Assembly: GCA_947579605.1 (NCBI GenBank)
Contig: OX388325.1
Location: 4,521,572 to 4,585,571, forward strand
Direction: 5' to 3'
Source: Athripsodes cinereus
Taxonomy: Eukaryota; Arthropoda; Insecta; Trichoptera; Leptoceridae
Length of the DNA stretch: 64,000 bases
Positions 44,044 through 55,059 of the stretch are shown piece after piece. The translations under genes were made by a program, and so were the position numbers. The notes under the pieces were generated by a model. The model was not told the DNA's origin and searched no databases. It worked only from the letters and a program-made list of their open reading frames with translations. Numbering within the stretch: the stretch's first letter is position 1; each line of letters starts with the position of its first letter.

Positions 44044-45660
44044 TGTTGTCTTTTAGACTGTGATTTCTCTAGAAATGCACTACGCACACAGTCACAGGTG
44101 ATTAGTGTATTACAGAACACGTGATTGTATTAGTAACCGAGTAGCATCGCTGTGATTGGCTGGTGCAGTGTGTGGTGTGTAGTATACTCATAATTTAAGA
44201 ACGTATTAGTAATCATTTACATCTCGAAATGGGAGCACGTCAGTTTGTTGAAAAATATATCGCTAATTTCGTAAAATAATACGGTGACCATGAGTGAAGC
44301 AAAGATACTAGGAATGTTGAAATAAATATTTTAACATTTATTTATTCCTTTGTTGTCCTCACAAAAAGAAAAAATATCTGCAATTGATAATTTTCATTTA
44401 TTTTGTTAATGTTTTCCATACTTGTTATCACCACTGTATATATATATATAAATATATGTTTTCATGTCAGAGGTATATATAGTCGTTCACTGTATAAATA
44501 AATAAAAAAGAGTGCTTTCTAATTGTTTCTTTCTCAATTGTATGTACGTCTATATTTGTTATTTTTGTAAGATTTTGAAATAAATGTTTCCTTTTTAATT
44601 TGAATTTTAATTCGTCCTGATTATTATTTTGATATTATGATATTTGAAAATCTAATCCAATGATCATAATATTGCTAAAATGAAATAATGAAGTGTAATA
44701 AAGAATGAAAACTAGAAACAAAATCTTCTTCTTAGACTAATAAATTTTAATATTATTTATCAAACATTCAAACAATGGACACCCTATGAGCGGTGCACTC
44801 TTATATAAATTCTAGTTCTAACTCTGTATCCGTTCCCTAGCCTACCCCTCCTTCCTTTTGTCCAATCTCTATTCTCACGCCAGCCTCCCACTCCAGAGCT
44901 TCTCAGTCGGTTCAGGGTCAATGGGGCAAAGAAGGAATCTCCAAGTAATACCCCTGCAAGGTTACTTATTCTGAAACTTGAATGCAAACTGAATTTCAAC
45001 TGCAAAGTTACCAATAACGGAACCAGACAACCTTTTAAGTTGCAAACAATATTCAACAATAATAATAAGCCTTAAATATATATTTTTTTTTAATATATTT
45101 ATTTTATTCATAAATACACAGTATACATTGTTGATATTACATTAATAAAACAATATAACACACAGTAAAAATACTCCCTCCATATGCAACTAAATGCTTG
45201 TGCGGAGGGTAGGATTTCAATTATAACATTAACACACATATAAGAATCAGCTAGAAATATTAATACACATATAAAAATTCGTTACAAATAGCAAACTTTC
45301 AGTTCTCATGTACGTTCATCAAACGTTCAACAAAATCTACCAGCGCAATACAAAATTAAACCAATACAATCATTCACAACGTCAAAACAATATACAAAGC
45401 AGTTGGATCAATTTTCCTCTCAACATTAACACATACACAGAAATACATCACTTTTACGCGATTCAGTGCTCAATGATGACATATGTATCCATAATAATTC
45501 TCTTGTAATTATTTTTTTTTTCATTTCATTTTTAATTACCTACCTTATCATTCTGTTTGAAAATGACATGTTTTTATGAGGGATGATAAAATATATTAGG
45601 GATGTCACGGCAACTATCTTGTGTCCGATTTATTTATTATTCGACCTAAACTTTATGTAA
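44044..45660. other. Region without recognisable genes
   Basis: AT-rich. It holds a (TA)n tract at 44437-44460, a small non-coding GC-richer segment at 44800-45050 (shares AACTCTGTATCCGTTCCCTA with 37105-37130 and so is probably family I related), and a (TTTA)-type tail at 45090-45130 on the minus strand. Confidence 0.4.
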
Positions 45661-45664
45661 TATA

Positions 45665-45998
45665 CAAAATTATCGTGTCACGGTGTTTGTTATCATACTC
45701 CTCCGAAACGGCTGGACCGATTTTGATGAAATTTTGTGGGCTTATCGGGTAGGTCTAAAAACCAGCCAACATCTATTTTTCATACCCCTTAAAGTTATTA
45801 AGGGTGTTCCAGCCCGATTTTTTATTTTATGGGCATTTTTTTTTATTCTTATTATTTTTATGGTGAGGCATTAAAAAATACATAGGTACAGCCCTAAATT
45901 TTCACCCTTTTAACATCAACCCCTAATTTTTAATAGCGATATTAGTAATCTATGAATAATGTATATTATGGCAAAACGACGTTTACCGGGTCAGCTAG
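45665..45998 (-). repeat. ACTAGCTGACC dispersed repeat, fullest copy
   Basis: Runs from TATCGTGTCACGGTGTTTGT through CCGAAACGGCTGGACCGA to TTTACCGGGTCAGCTAGTT without interruption. It is the best template for defining the family. Confidence 0.72.
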
Positions 45999-46224
45999 TT
46001 ATGTAAAATTTACCGTTAGCATTTATCTTCCGATTGCTAGACAATGGGGCGTATATTCATTGCTATTGTTCATCAGTTTTTGTACAGATATTGCAATCCA
46101 GTCGAGTTTCTGACATAACCCATTCAATCATTCATCCAACTCTTTCACTGGTCCGAACTGACATACTCAGTATTTTACAGACTCACTCTCTGACTTATGT
46201 TTACACTAACTCATCCATTGAGCT

Positions 46225-46262
46225 TAGCGGTAACCTGGAGGTAGAGTCTCGGCCTCAAGCAC
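46225..46262 (+). repeat. 5' fragment of the tRNA-derived SINE
   Basis: AGCGGTAACCTGGAGGTAGA and TCTCGGCCTCAAGCAC equal the A-box half of the SINE on the plus strand. It stops before the B box and abuts a CR1/L2-like fragment. Confidence 0.55.
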
Positions 46263-46604
46263 AAATAGGCAGCATCTGTATAAAGCAGCTTAATCACGTC
46301 TCTAGATTTCTACCCGAGAGTACCATTAGCGATCTGGTGACAGCATTTGTTTCTCAAGATTGGACTAATGGAACATCGTTTATGCTGGACTACCTCGAAG
46401 TCTTCTCAATCGTTTGCAAATGCCGTTCAACAGTGCTGTGCGCGGCTCATTTTCCGTGAGGGAAAAAGATGCCACATCACCCCCCTCCTAGAACGATTAC
46501 ACTGGCTGAAGATAGAGGAAAGGATGACATTCAAAACATGCCTTTTAGTCTACACATCGTGCCTCACAGAGCTTTGTCTTAAAAAAAATGCCTTTCAACC
46601 CTAA
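46262..46604 (+). pseudogene. CR1/L2-like non-LTR C-terminus (frameshifted)
   Basis: Across two frames it reads LNHVSRFLPESTISDLVTAF, a degraded LDYCN-type box, ARLIFREGKRCHITPLLERL and HWLKIEERMTFKTCLLVYT. HITPLLxxLHWL followed by a basic R-x-x-F-K block is the conserved C-terminal motif of CR1/L2-group elements. At least one frameshift near 46350-46440 disables it. Confidence 0.75.
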
Positions 46605-46898
46605 TAGAGATGTGAAAAATATCATGTTACGAGCAACCAAATTTTGCATCACGCGACCATGGCCGGATGGATATTCAGTTATTCAGACATCGTTTTTCCA
46701 GTATTTGACAAAATCACATTCTTGTTACATCTCTAAATAAGTCATAAAAGCTTGAAACAAAATAATGATAAAAAAAACGTCTACCATTAATTTATGTCTT
46801 GATTAAAAATTCGCTCATGTTGAAATTTTTTGTCAACTGACATATTATGGTATTTTTCTAAATTAGTTTTACTATTAATTTCAGGAATAGACAACATG

Positions 46899-47427
46899 GG
46901 GCCCTATTCTCCAATCTCGATTGATAGATGTCGCATGCGAGATTTTATTGCTTTCGATCGATTTCTCAAATACCCTATCCTTGAATGTCGCAATCGACTA
47001 ATGTCGTGCGATATCTTGCGACATTTCATCGAATTGTATATTAGCACTCGAGATGATTGTCACATCGATCGACATGTCAAAAATTAATGAAAAATATCTT
47101 CCGTAAGGCACTCAGTTGTTGTTTACATTTCGCATAAGGTATAAAAATAAAATATAGTGATACCGCATTTAAAAAGTATTTTATTATAAATAAAATATAA
47201 CGAAAAGTTTGATATTGATTGTGAATCCTCATATAAAAGTGTCATCTTTGGGCCATGTGCCTCCCCGAAAGTGCGACGTTGCCGGTAGCTTCTCGAATTT
47301 CGACCGTTTAAATCTCGAATGGCGTCTAGAATAGGGTCGTAGACTGCCGTTCGACTTTTCGTGCGAGTCTTTCAATCGAAATATCACGCATGCGACATTT
47401 ATCGATCAAGATTGGAGAATAGGGCCC
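46899..47427. mobile_element. TIR element, 529 bp, GGGCCCTATTCTCC ends (Harbinger-like)
   Basis: The ends GGGCCCTATTCTCCAATC and the inverse are identical for 18 bp and continue with imperfect pairing (GATGTCGCATGCG against CGCATGCGACATT). Several TCGATCGA-type motifs lie inside. GGGCC starts are common in PIF/Harbinger elements, but the flanks (ATG, ATC) do not give an exact 3-bp duplication. No transposase. Confidence 0.78.
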
Positions 47428-47692
47428 ATCTCTCACTGCTTTCATACGAAACGTCAAGTGATTCAATTGAATACCGACATTTTATTAACCGCCTCTCTAT
47501 TTATTAACCGGCTAACTATCGGGCGGTAACATAATATACATACTATGCTCCTACCTGGAAAAATCTTAAGAATGTTAAATAAAATTGGACATTTATTGCA
47601 CTTTTTACATCCACAGCATAGACAGATATTAAAGAAGCTGTATAAACTGCACTTTACTTACTCAAGGTACGTTCAACACTCCCGCCAAATTC

Positions 47693-47743
47693 CTACTTCA
47701 AACCATTATGTTCGAGAACAGTTGTCGAACACAATGGTTTGAA
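47693..47743. repeat. Short inverted repeat
   Basis: ACTTCAAACCATTATGTTCG and the near inverse CGAACACAATGGTTTGAAGT with an 11-bp centre. It would form a strong hairpin. Confidence 0.65.
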
Positions 47744-48266
47744 GTTGTACTGTAGAGCACAAAATTATGTATGTCAATGATTGCTATTAGTTAGTTAAGG
47801 TACCTACCTATCATAGTTGAGTAATATCTGATGAATATTTCATGATACAAAGAATTATATCAAAAATGACGTATAAGGTCAAATACTTTACTAACTCCAC
47901 TAATATTTTATTGTACGTACGACCAAAGTTCCAACAGGTATCCTGACATTCTCAAGCGCAATATTAGACTAATCTATCCATTATCCTTGAGAATAGAGAA
48001 CGATGGGGCTTCCTACAAGACGAATATGGAGCGTTTGACTGTGGTGCAATATAGACCATGCCACATTTGTTGGAGTGTCCATTGTGCCCTGTCGCATGCG
48101 CTATGGAAGATATTTTTGACGCATCTCCACATGCTGTGCGTTTACATTATTGTTTACTTTCAGTGATCACTCTGGATGATTCTCCAAAATGAAAAGGTGT
48201 GAACAGGCGTTTCATCAATAGTGATCACTAGCGATGACGGATGAATAATAATAATAATAATAAAAA

Positions 48267-48336
48267 GATGATTTGTATTTGGCGCTGTTTCATGGTCCGT
48301 GACCATCTCAAGAGCGCCGTGGCTTTTTAGTTAAGT
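48267..48336 (-). repeat. Short dispersed repeat next to the calexcitin-like relic
   Basis: Inverted match to 41015-41085. It begins after an (AAT)n run at 48247-48263, so an (AAT)n-tailed retroposed end on the minus side is plausible. It borders the gene fragment exactly where homology stops. Confidence 0.55.
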
Positions 48337-48626
48337 TGGAAGCATCTTCTAGGTCAAACATGAAGTTCATGTAACGCTGCTGCCACTGCAGAGGACTCTC
48401 CATCTTTATTGGTATCAGTTCTCTGCCTCAGGCCATCCCATATCTTGGTCATGGTGTCGTTCGTCTCTACGTTCTTGGGATGACTCTGGGGCCATCCACG
48501 AAGAGTGCAGATTTTCTCGATAGCCGACTCGAAGTATTTCTTTTCGAGCGTTCCACTTTGGTTGACATCAAAGAAAACGTTGGACACATAGAGAAGCTTC
48601 TTCTTACGGATATCTGAGATAGGCAT
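48337..48626 (-). pseudogene. Calexcitin-like (sarcoplasmic calcium-binding) gene fragment
   Basis: The minus strand encodes MPISDIRKKKLLYVSNVFFD, an EF-hand loop DVNQSGTLEKKY, AIEKICTLRGWPQS, TKIWDGLRQRTDTNKDGE. In a shifted frame it resumes as WQQRYMNFMFDLEDASN. Order and motifs match insect calexcitin-type calcium-binding proteins, which sense cytosolic calcium. The last loop position is Tyr instead of an acidic residue. A segment between the second loop and WQQRYMNF is missing and the frame is broken, and the sequence ends at a repeat (48267-48336). No intron is visible in about 290 bp, so a retrocopy or a captured exon is possible. It cannot make a working protein. Confidence 0.75.
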
Positions 48627-48859
48627 CGTGGTAGACAAAACAGTATTTTTGTCTCTTTCACCCGCTGTGTTGTTGCGAGTAGTCGGTGTTGTTATCCTTC
48701 TCTGTTACACTACTGGACATACACTGATCACTACACGCTGGCACTTGTATAGAGTGATTCCCGGAAGGGGATGATTTTTTTAACACGTGTTTTGGCAATA
48801 GAAGCGGGAATGCAACACAAAATGATGACTTGTTAAAGTTTTGAAGAGACAATCAACAG

Positions 48860-50680
48860 TAATGAATATTAATTTATTTCGAGTTTTGATGAAGTTTAAG
48901 AGATGATGAAATGCAAAAACTACGCGGTTTTGAAATGTTAGCGTGCACAAGAAAGTTCAGCACTATGGGACCGATATCTTTCGTAAAATCAAATTATTTA
49001 AAGGAGCGGTTTGATTTGCGTGGCGGCAGCCAAACGGCGCGCAACCCACATGAAAGCGATTACTACCCAATATAATTTTAATGAAAGATCCTTTCATTGA
49101 AACGACCATAAACAAGTTTTATCCTATTATTTGTCTTATTCTCTATGAGTTTGTATTGAAAGTCAGAATCATGTTCAAAATTATCATGCTGTCGAGAATA
49201 ATATTAAATTATTTTAATTTATAATCAGTGTTATTTTGCATTTTTTTTTCATTAATTTTTTTTTACGAAAATTCCTCAAACTACATACAACATGACTGTG
49301 TGAGTGTTGACATTACAGTGAAAGCATAGGATGAACAAATGTGAACAGACGTGTTCACTTTCGATGAATAGGTTTGACCATAATACTCTAAATGATCATC
49401 CAAAGTGAAGCAACGTGAATGCTACTTAAGACTCGTGAAATATCCGTGTTTCAAGTGGATTTCTATTCAATTCACTAAATTGGGAACGCTGTATTGATAT
49501 ACTAAAGAACACTATATCGTATTTTAGCACATTGATATTCTAAATACGAACGCCTACGATAGGAATTCACATTAAAACAATGTAATAGTGATTACCGAAA
49601 TTCAACACTACGCTATGCAAAGCGCATACTATAGCGGAATGCTCGCAAATAATGGATAGATTGTAGTTCTATTGCATGGTATTATTGTTAACACTTCATG
49701 AACTGTATGTATCTGTTTATCGATATTACCAATATCAGTTATTTAAGAAGGATTAACTATGTAACAGTTACGAGACATTTTGAATGTTTTTTTAAGTAGT
49801 CTACAATGCACATCCGTTACTTGATTATTTAAATCGCGATCGATTTCGGTAAACCTATACCACTGACGAGCGATATAATACTGACTAATATTTTTGTTAA
49901 AACATCTACAAAAACAAAATAATTGAAAACAATAGCTGCACCTGTTAAGGATTAGGCATTGTAAACATTGTGAGAAGAGGTGATTTATAATGATTTATTA
50001 TCTACTTTATTTACAATATTTACTTTTGAATTTAAAGCTTTATTAATTTCTAATGTTTCCAAAGAACATAGTTTAATATTTTAAAAATTTAATATTATAA
50101 ATTTTTGATTTTTCTCCTTGAAAAAGATGAGAGATGACTGAGAAATTCAACAGTAAAACTTAGCAAAACATCAAAAACGTGAAACCTGCGCTATGACGAT
50201 TGCTACTGACACAAATCATAGACAAAAAAGTTGATAGAGTTTTTATTTTTACTTAAATCCATATATTAACTCTTCAAATATATACCAGATTAAAACAAAT
50301 ATATTATTTCCATTAATAATAAATAATTATATGAAAATATTTAGAATGATGGAAATTTCTATCACGATGCATTTAAGGGTTAAAAATAGATTTCCCTTTC
50401 AAAGCGATCACGGTGTGTTAAAACCATTCACAGAACACGTATCTTTTAACATAACTTTATTTGCTGAAACAAAATGTGAATTCCATACTTTTTTTGCAAA
50501 GTTTAATGTGCTGTAGGAAGTCTGAAATTGCTGTGTGGGAGAAGACACTTCCAGAAGATATTAAATTTTGGAAATATTACACGATTTTATTGACATAAGT
50601 AGAATGCGAAGCAATGAAAGCTGTTGAATACAAATCTATTATAATAAGTTTCTTAGAAAGCTTAAAAATGAATTATTTTC
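48860..50680. other. AT-rich region with few features
   Basis: I can support only an inverted match to 30205-30395 at 49740-49890 (CCACTGACGAGCGATA, AATCGCGATCGATTT). The remainder has no credible ORF or structured RNA. Confidence 0.4.
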
Positions 50681-50684
50681 GAAC

Positions 50685-50745
50685 ACGATGAGGTTTGCCA
50701 TCCATCCTGTATGTCCTTTTTTAACTGGTGCGGAGAGATAAAACT
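50685..50745 (+). repeat. Family B fragment
   Basis: GATGAGGTTTGCCATCCATC followed by CTGTATGTCC; short and diverged. Confidence 0.55.
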
Positions 50746-50829
50746 GAATGCTTTATAGAAAATGTCTTCTACGTGTCAATTATAAATAAGACATTTTCTA
50801 GATCGTCTCCAGATAATGTCATTGTCATA

Positions 50830-51300
50830 TCACACCACTGCTTAAGGAGCTTCACTGGCTGAGAATCTCAAAGAAAGTGGAGTTCAAACTGTGCCTCACG
50901 GTCTACAAGGTATTAAGCGGCACAGCACCTCTATGCCTCGCTGAGCTCTGTCCAGTGAACGAAACTCTGAGGCGACCACTGCGATCAGCTTCCACCGCTG
51001 TCAACAAACTTGCACACTGAGAAAAATATTAACGAAATTTCACAACGAATCATTGATACGTACTATCATATTAGGACCAGAGATAGAACAAACGATTCAT
51101 TAGTTAGAATCTATAATATTAACTCTTCGCAAACAAGTTGTTGGTAGATATACCAACGACTTGTTTGGGACAAGTTAATATTATAGATTGGTACTAATGA
51201 ATTGTTTGTACTATCTCTGTCCTAATCTGATAGTACGTACCAACGATTCGTTGTGAATATTTTTCTCAGTGCACGTTGAGCCTAAATTCGTTGAAACAAT
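50830..51300 (+). pseudogene. CR1/L2-like C-terminus split by a foldback MITE
   Basis: Encodes HITPLLKELHWLRISKKVEF, CLTVYKVLSGTAPLCLAEL and LRRPLRSASTAVNKLA, then the MITE (51016-51279), then resumes after GCAC with about 20 bp of unassigned sequence. HITPLLxxLHWL ties it to 46262-46604. Confidence 0.75.
51016..51279. mobile_element. Foldback MITE, 264 bp, CACTGAGAAAAATATT ends
   Basis: Two long arms (about 120 bp) pair almost perfectly: left with AATCATTGATACGTACTATC, right with its inverse, meeting at TATACCAACGACTTG. GCAC at both edges (left GCAC|ACTGAG, right CTCAGT|GCAC) may be the target duplication; removing the insert would restore CTTGCACGTTG. Single-arm copies lie at 27102 and 37431. 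Confidence 0.82.
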
Positions 51301-51424
51301 ATCATCATCTCCGTCGGTCTGTAGACCATCTGTCTTCACCCTGAGCGATCATCCGTCATGTGCAAGGCCCCGAGTAGTGAACTCTGTGTAGCCTCCTTAA
51401 TTTGGTCGCTTCGTTTTACTGATA

Positions 51425-52084
51425 CTCGGTCCCTTCTACATCATCATCATCATCACGCCCTCAACGCTCCTCTCGGGAGCACAGGGCAGAAACCAGCCTC
51501 CTCCATTCAGAGCGTCTCTACGCCAATTGCGTCACATCTTTCCACGACATTCCTTGCGCTCTGATATCGTTGTCATAGGAACGGTGTATTGTGAAAAAGG
51601 GACGCCCGGGCCGATGGAATCCCCGAGAACGGAAGAACAGTGCTCTTTTTAGCCAACTATCATTAGGCATTCTCAAAACATGTCCCAGCCAGGACCATCG
51701 TCTCTCCTGTATTACGGAGATTACAGGTCTCTGCTGGGTGCGCCGGCGCATAGGATCATTTGTAACATGTTCATACCATTTGACATCCAAAATCCTTCTG
51801 AGACACTTGTTTTCAAAGCTTAGTATCTTCCACTCTTGAGCCTTGGTTAAGTGCCATATAGAAGGATTGGGATGATGCACGTATTGAACATGCGACATTT
51901 TCTCGGTCCCTTCTACAACCCCTGTTATAATTACTCTTTTCAGATTTTCAGGCTCTATTCTAGCAATGTGCCCGAAATATCGCAAAACGAGCTGTCTGCA
52001 AATCGTTGAGAGTCGTACCGAAATGTTCATCTCCAATAAACAATATAAAATATTCAAAAGTTTTTCGTCAGGAAATTCAAGCAT
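51425..52084 (-). pseudogene. Family C non-LTR reverse transcriptase C-terminus, longest copy
   Basis: A minus-strand frame of about 190 codons encodes RYFGHIARIEPENLKRVIIT, then (repeat part) FENKCLRRILDVKWYEHVTN, MRRRTQQRPVISVIQERRWS, WLGHVLRMPNDSWLKRALF, HRPGRPFFTI and MSWKDVTQLAQRRSEWRRLV, ending in (GAT)n at 51440-51455. RRILxVKW and WLGHVLRM are hallmarks of RTE/Jockey-like C-termini. The presence of two GH(I/V)xR(I/M) blocks suggests an insertion or fusion of related copies. Confidence 0.8.
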
Positions 52085-52526
52085 TCGTTACACCTTTTTA
52101 TTATTGTTTACCTGTATACGTTACGCGAGATTTTCAATTTAACGTTATACCTTCGAACCCTTGTCTTAATAACGGGGGATTATGAAACCGATGTAATATT
52201 ATTTAAATCCCTCCGTTACTTTATGAAGGTCAGAATAGAGTCCAAATATTAGTTGAAACAAACGTTAAGGTTTACTGCGACATATAATTAATAATAAATA
52301 AGGGTTGCTACCCTTTCTGTACGACGCTTATCTTAAAACATTTCATAGTAATAATAATAATATATGATCTTGAGACATTCAGAAGGGACCTATTTTTTTT
52401 TATTTTATTAAGTAGGTACTATTAAATAATATTGTATTTTTTTTAATTTCTTTACTTGAATACATATTGTATAAATTTTCGAAATTTTCGAGAGAAACTT
52501 TGTGGAACGTCATTTTATAAAATAAT

Positions 52527-52767
52527 AAAATTAATGTATTACAGAACACTGTTTTACTTCCACTTCACTTTATTTAAATGTCAGAACGTTTTCGAACATT
52601 AACTGTTCATTATCGATGACAATGTATTACATTGTCATCGATATGTTTATTATCGATAACAATGTATTACATTGTCATCGATAATAAACAGTTAATGTTC
52701 GAAAACGTTCTGACATTTAAATAAAGTGAAGTGGAAGTAAAACAGTGTTCTGTAATACATTAATTTT
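52527..52767. mobile_element. Near-perfect palindromic MITE, 241 bp
   Basis: The ends AAAATTAATGTATTACAGAA and the inverse at 52748-52767, with arms of about 115 bp that differ at very few positions. The core repeats ATGTATTACATTGTCATCGA, itself palindromic. No ORF. No duplication could be fixed. Confidence 0.85.
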
Positions 52768-52791
52768 ACATATTGTATCTAAAATAATCAA

Positions 52792-52947
52792 TTTAATACG
52801 ATATAATATGTAACATCTGACGTGGATACCTTTTGTTTAACTATTTAATACGATATAATATGTAACATCTGACGTGGATACCTTTTGTTTAACTATTTAA
52901 TACTATATAATTTGTAACATCTGACGTGGATACCTTTTGTTTAACTA
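52792..52947. repeat. Three tandem units of 52 bp
   Basis: Units of TTTAATACGATATAATATGT through ACATCTGACGTGGATACC to TTTAACTA. The third unit has small changes. The ATCTGACGTGGATAC core resembles the TCTGACGCGGATACATA of family G 3' ends, so the array probably amplified from that UTR. Confidence 0.82.
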
Positions 52948-52976
52948 TTGAACGGAACAAAGTCAATATATTTAAC

Positions 52977-53155
52977 ATAGACATACTAGACTTGCAGCGC
53001 GGTACATTTTTTCGGAATTATTGTGTTCCAACATAGATGACCTTCAAGCATTAGCAATGTATTTGTCTTACAACCAAAGTCAGTTAAAAACTGTAATGCA
53101 AAATTTGATCGGCTGCATGACCGATTTTTTCTTTGAATTACCGATCTAGTAACAA
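52977..53155. repeat. Dispersed repeat family F
   Basis: TAGACATACTAGACTTGCAG through GATCGGCTGCATG to TTTCTTTGAATTACCGATC, matching 41178-41420 with only one 38-bp unit. Confidence 0.65.
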
Positions 53156-53275
53156 ACGAGTGGATGGCCTTGAGACAAATAGAATAGAATAGAATAGACC
53201 TAGTATATCTTTGATATTTTTAAAGAAGTTTAATTTATCGACCGACGGTTCTTGCTGGAAGTTCATATAAATACT

Positions 53276-53346
53276 TTTTAAAATGAAACACGATATACCT
53301 ATAGTTCCACTTGAAATAACTATATATATCGTGTTTCATTTTTAAA
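53276..53346. repeat. Short inverted repeat
   Basis: AAAATGAAACACGATATA and the inverse TATATCGTGTTTCATTTTT. A minimal foldback. Confidence 0.6.
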
Positions 53347-53534
53347 ATTATTATATTTTTAATGTCTCTAACAATGCAATTATTATTTATGGTATATTTC
53401 TCTTTTTGTTGTGTTTCTAAAGCATAACATAAATATACTTAAATTATTACAAAAATGGCAATTTCTCAAATAAAAGACATTTCGACTTGTTGAGTTGTAG
53501 AACTGTACATTAAAAGGCCATTTTATATTTTGGT

Positions 53535-53606
53535 CTGGCCGGCAATCAACCCCAAGACGTCATGACTCACTGGCAAGGCGTTGCCTCTGCGCCACACCGG
53601 CCGCGG
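53535..53606 (-). repeat. tRNA-like SINE head
   Basis: On the minus strand CCGGTGTGGCGCAGAGGCAA (A-box-like) is followed by GGGGTTGATTGCCGG (B-box-like). Cloverleaf arms are imperfect. It belongs to a different SINE than the 18045 family. Confidence 0.5.
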
Positions 53607-53939
53607 TGATTAATTAATGAATGAATGAATAAATAAATAAAGAATTACAAAGCAAGCTAAAGGAAAAATTTAAAAAAGAACTAAAATGTATTATAAGTAA
53701 TGATGGACGATTTATCTTAGTAGCATTAAGGAGACATTTAACTGTCTCAAGGACATATAGGCCCGGTATCGCGATGTGCCCTAAGGGTGAAATTTTTTTT
53801 AAAGATATATCAGTCAAATAATTAATGGTGATTTTATGGTGATTTATTTAAAAACAAATTAAGAAAACTCATGAATCATGTGAAATATAAATTTTATAAG
53901 ATGCAAATTTTGGGATAGTTGGAAGTGATCGCGCCTTTG

Positions 53940-54190
53940 CGATAAACTACTATACCATCACGGCATATCCCACAAGTGGGGTAGCCAGCAGATCAGCTGC
54001 ATTTAAGAAACATGCAAACTGTCCTCTTCGTGCCAATATAAAATCAAGACATTCAGGATGGGTGGCAAACCTCATCGCTGAATTTAAGATGTATAATGTC
54101 TTAATTTTTTCGAACACCTGCCTTTTACAGGACACTCAAAAACTTACGCAGAAGAGTGGGAGACCAATTCTTTACCGGGTGCTCCACGGG
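53940..54190 (-). repeat. Family B non-LTR 3' end, best minus-strand copy
   Basis: Almost identical to 6865-7057 in reverse, with the same short frame (CFLNAADLLATPLVGYAVMV) ending at (TAG)n. The similarity suggests recent mobility of this family. Confidence 0.75.
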
Positions 54191-54318
54191 GTAAACTCGC
54201 CTTCTGTTTATTCGTTGTATCTAACTGCTTTTTATTTATGTAATTATTTGTAATCAATGTACCTACAGTTAAGGATGAATAAAAAAAAATGCTTTTTCTT
54301 CTCATTGGGTAATTAAAA

Positions 54319-54640
54319 CATAACATTTTTAACTTGCTTTGTAATTTTCATAATTGTAATACGCGATTAAAACATAAAATCAGACCAGTAGAACACAGGC
54401 TCTCTAAGTTGGACCGTAGCTTTTTGTGTCTAAGTGTAAGACTATACTCGTACAATAAGCTTCCGGATACAATTAAGTGCAATGATGTATTGATCTTCCG
54501 GAGAGGGGTGAAGTCGTATCTGGTTGATAAATCGTTTTACTCTATTGACGAAATGATAAATGAATTATATTTCCTCTTTGAATTAATACATATTTTAAAA
54601 TTTGACGTTGTGGGTCCGGACTCTTTACATCCATGACTAC
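54319..54640 (+). pseudogene. Jockey-like ORF2 terminus
   Basis: Encodes NTRLKHKIRPVEHRLSKLDR, SVRLYSYNKLPDTIK and VLIFRRGVKSYLVDKSFYSI. The N-T-R-x-K, (V/L)K-L-YN-x-LP, F-x-x-x-(V/L)KxYL order is typical of the last 100 residues of insect Jockey-clade reverse transcriptases. Only this end is present. Confidence 0.7.
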
Positions 54641-54724
54641 CTACATAAAATTATTTAATTTGATATTTTATTTAACTTTAATTGTTTCTTTGATTGACTG
54701 TATTTGAAATTATGATTAATTATT

Positions 54725-54870
54725 TATTTATTTTAGTTATTTATTTATTCTTTTTGCACATCATCATTACATAACAGTGTTAACAAAATAATATAAAATT
54801 TTAAAAACTAGGACGATGTACAGTGGCGAGATTATCACTATAAAGTGATTTCTTCCATCTAACAATTTAT
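54725..54870 (-). repeat. Family I non-LTR 3' end
   Basis: ATTATTTATTTATTC, TTGCACATCATCATTACATA and CAGTGGCGAGATTATCACTA as in the other minus-strand copies. It stops in the TTCCATCTAAC block. Confidence 0.68.
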
Positions 54871-55059
54871 ATAAAATGATTGTATGACAAGTCCAAGTGC
54901 CTCCATAATAGGGGCCTAAGGACAATAAGAAACAATAAACAATAAAAAATATTAGTCCCACGTGGTGATGGCATCTTTCTTTTCTGAATGTCTTTCTTTT
55001 TTGGGATCATTCTTGTCTTGTTTCACCACTTGGTTCTGTCGAATGGATCGCCATGGGAA

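Noticed and set aside
46034..46459. A 141-residue plus-strand protein
   Set aside because: It combines unrelated upstream sequence, a SINE fragment and one frame of a CR1/L2-like relic. The homologous protein switches frame inside it.
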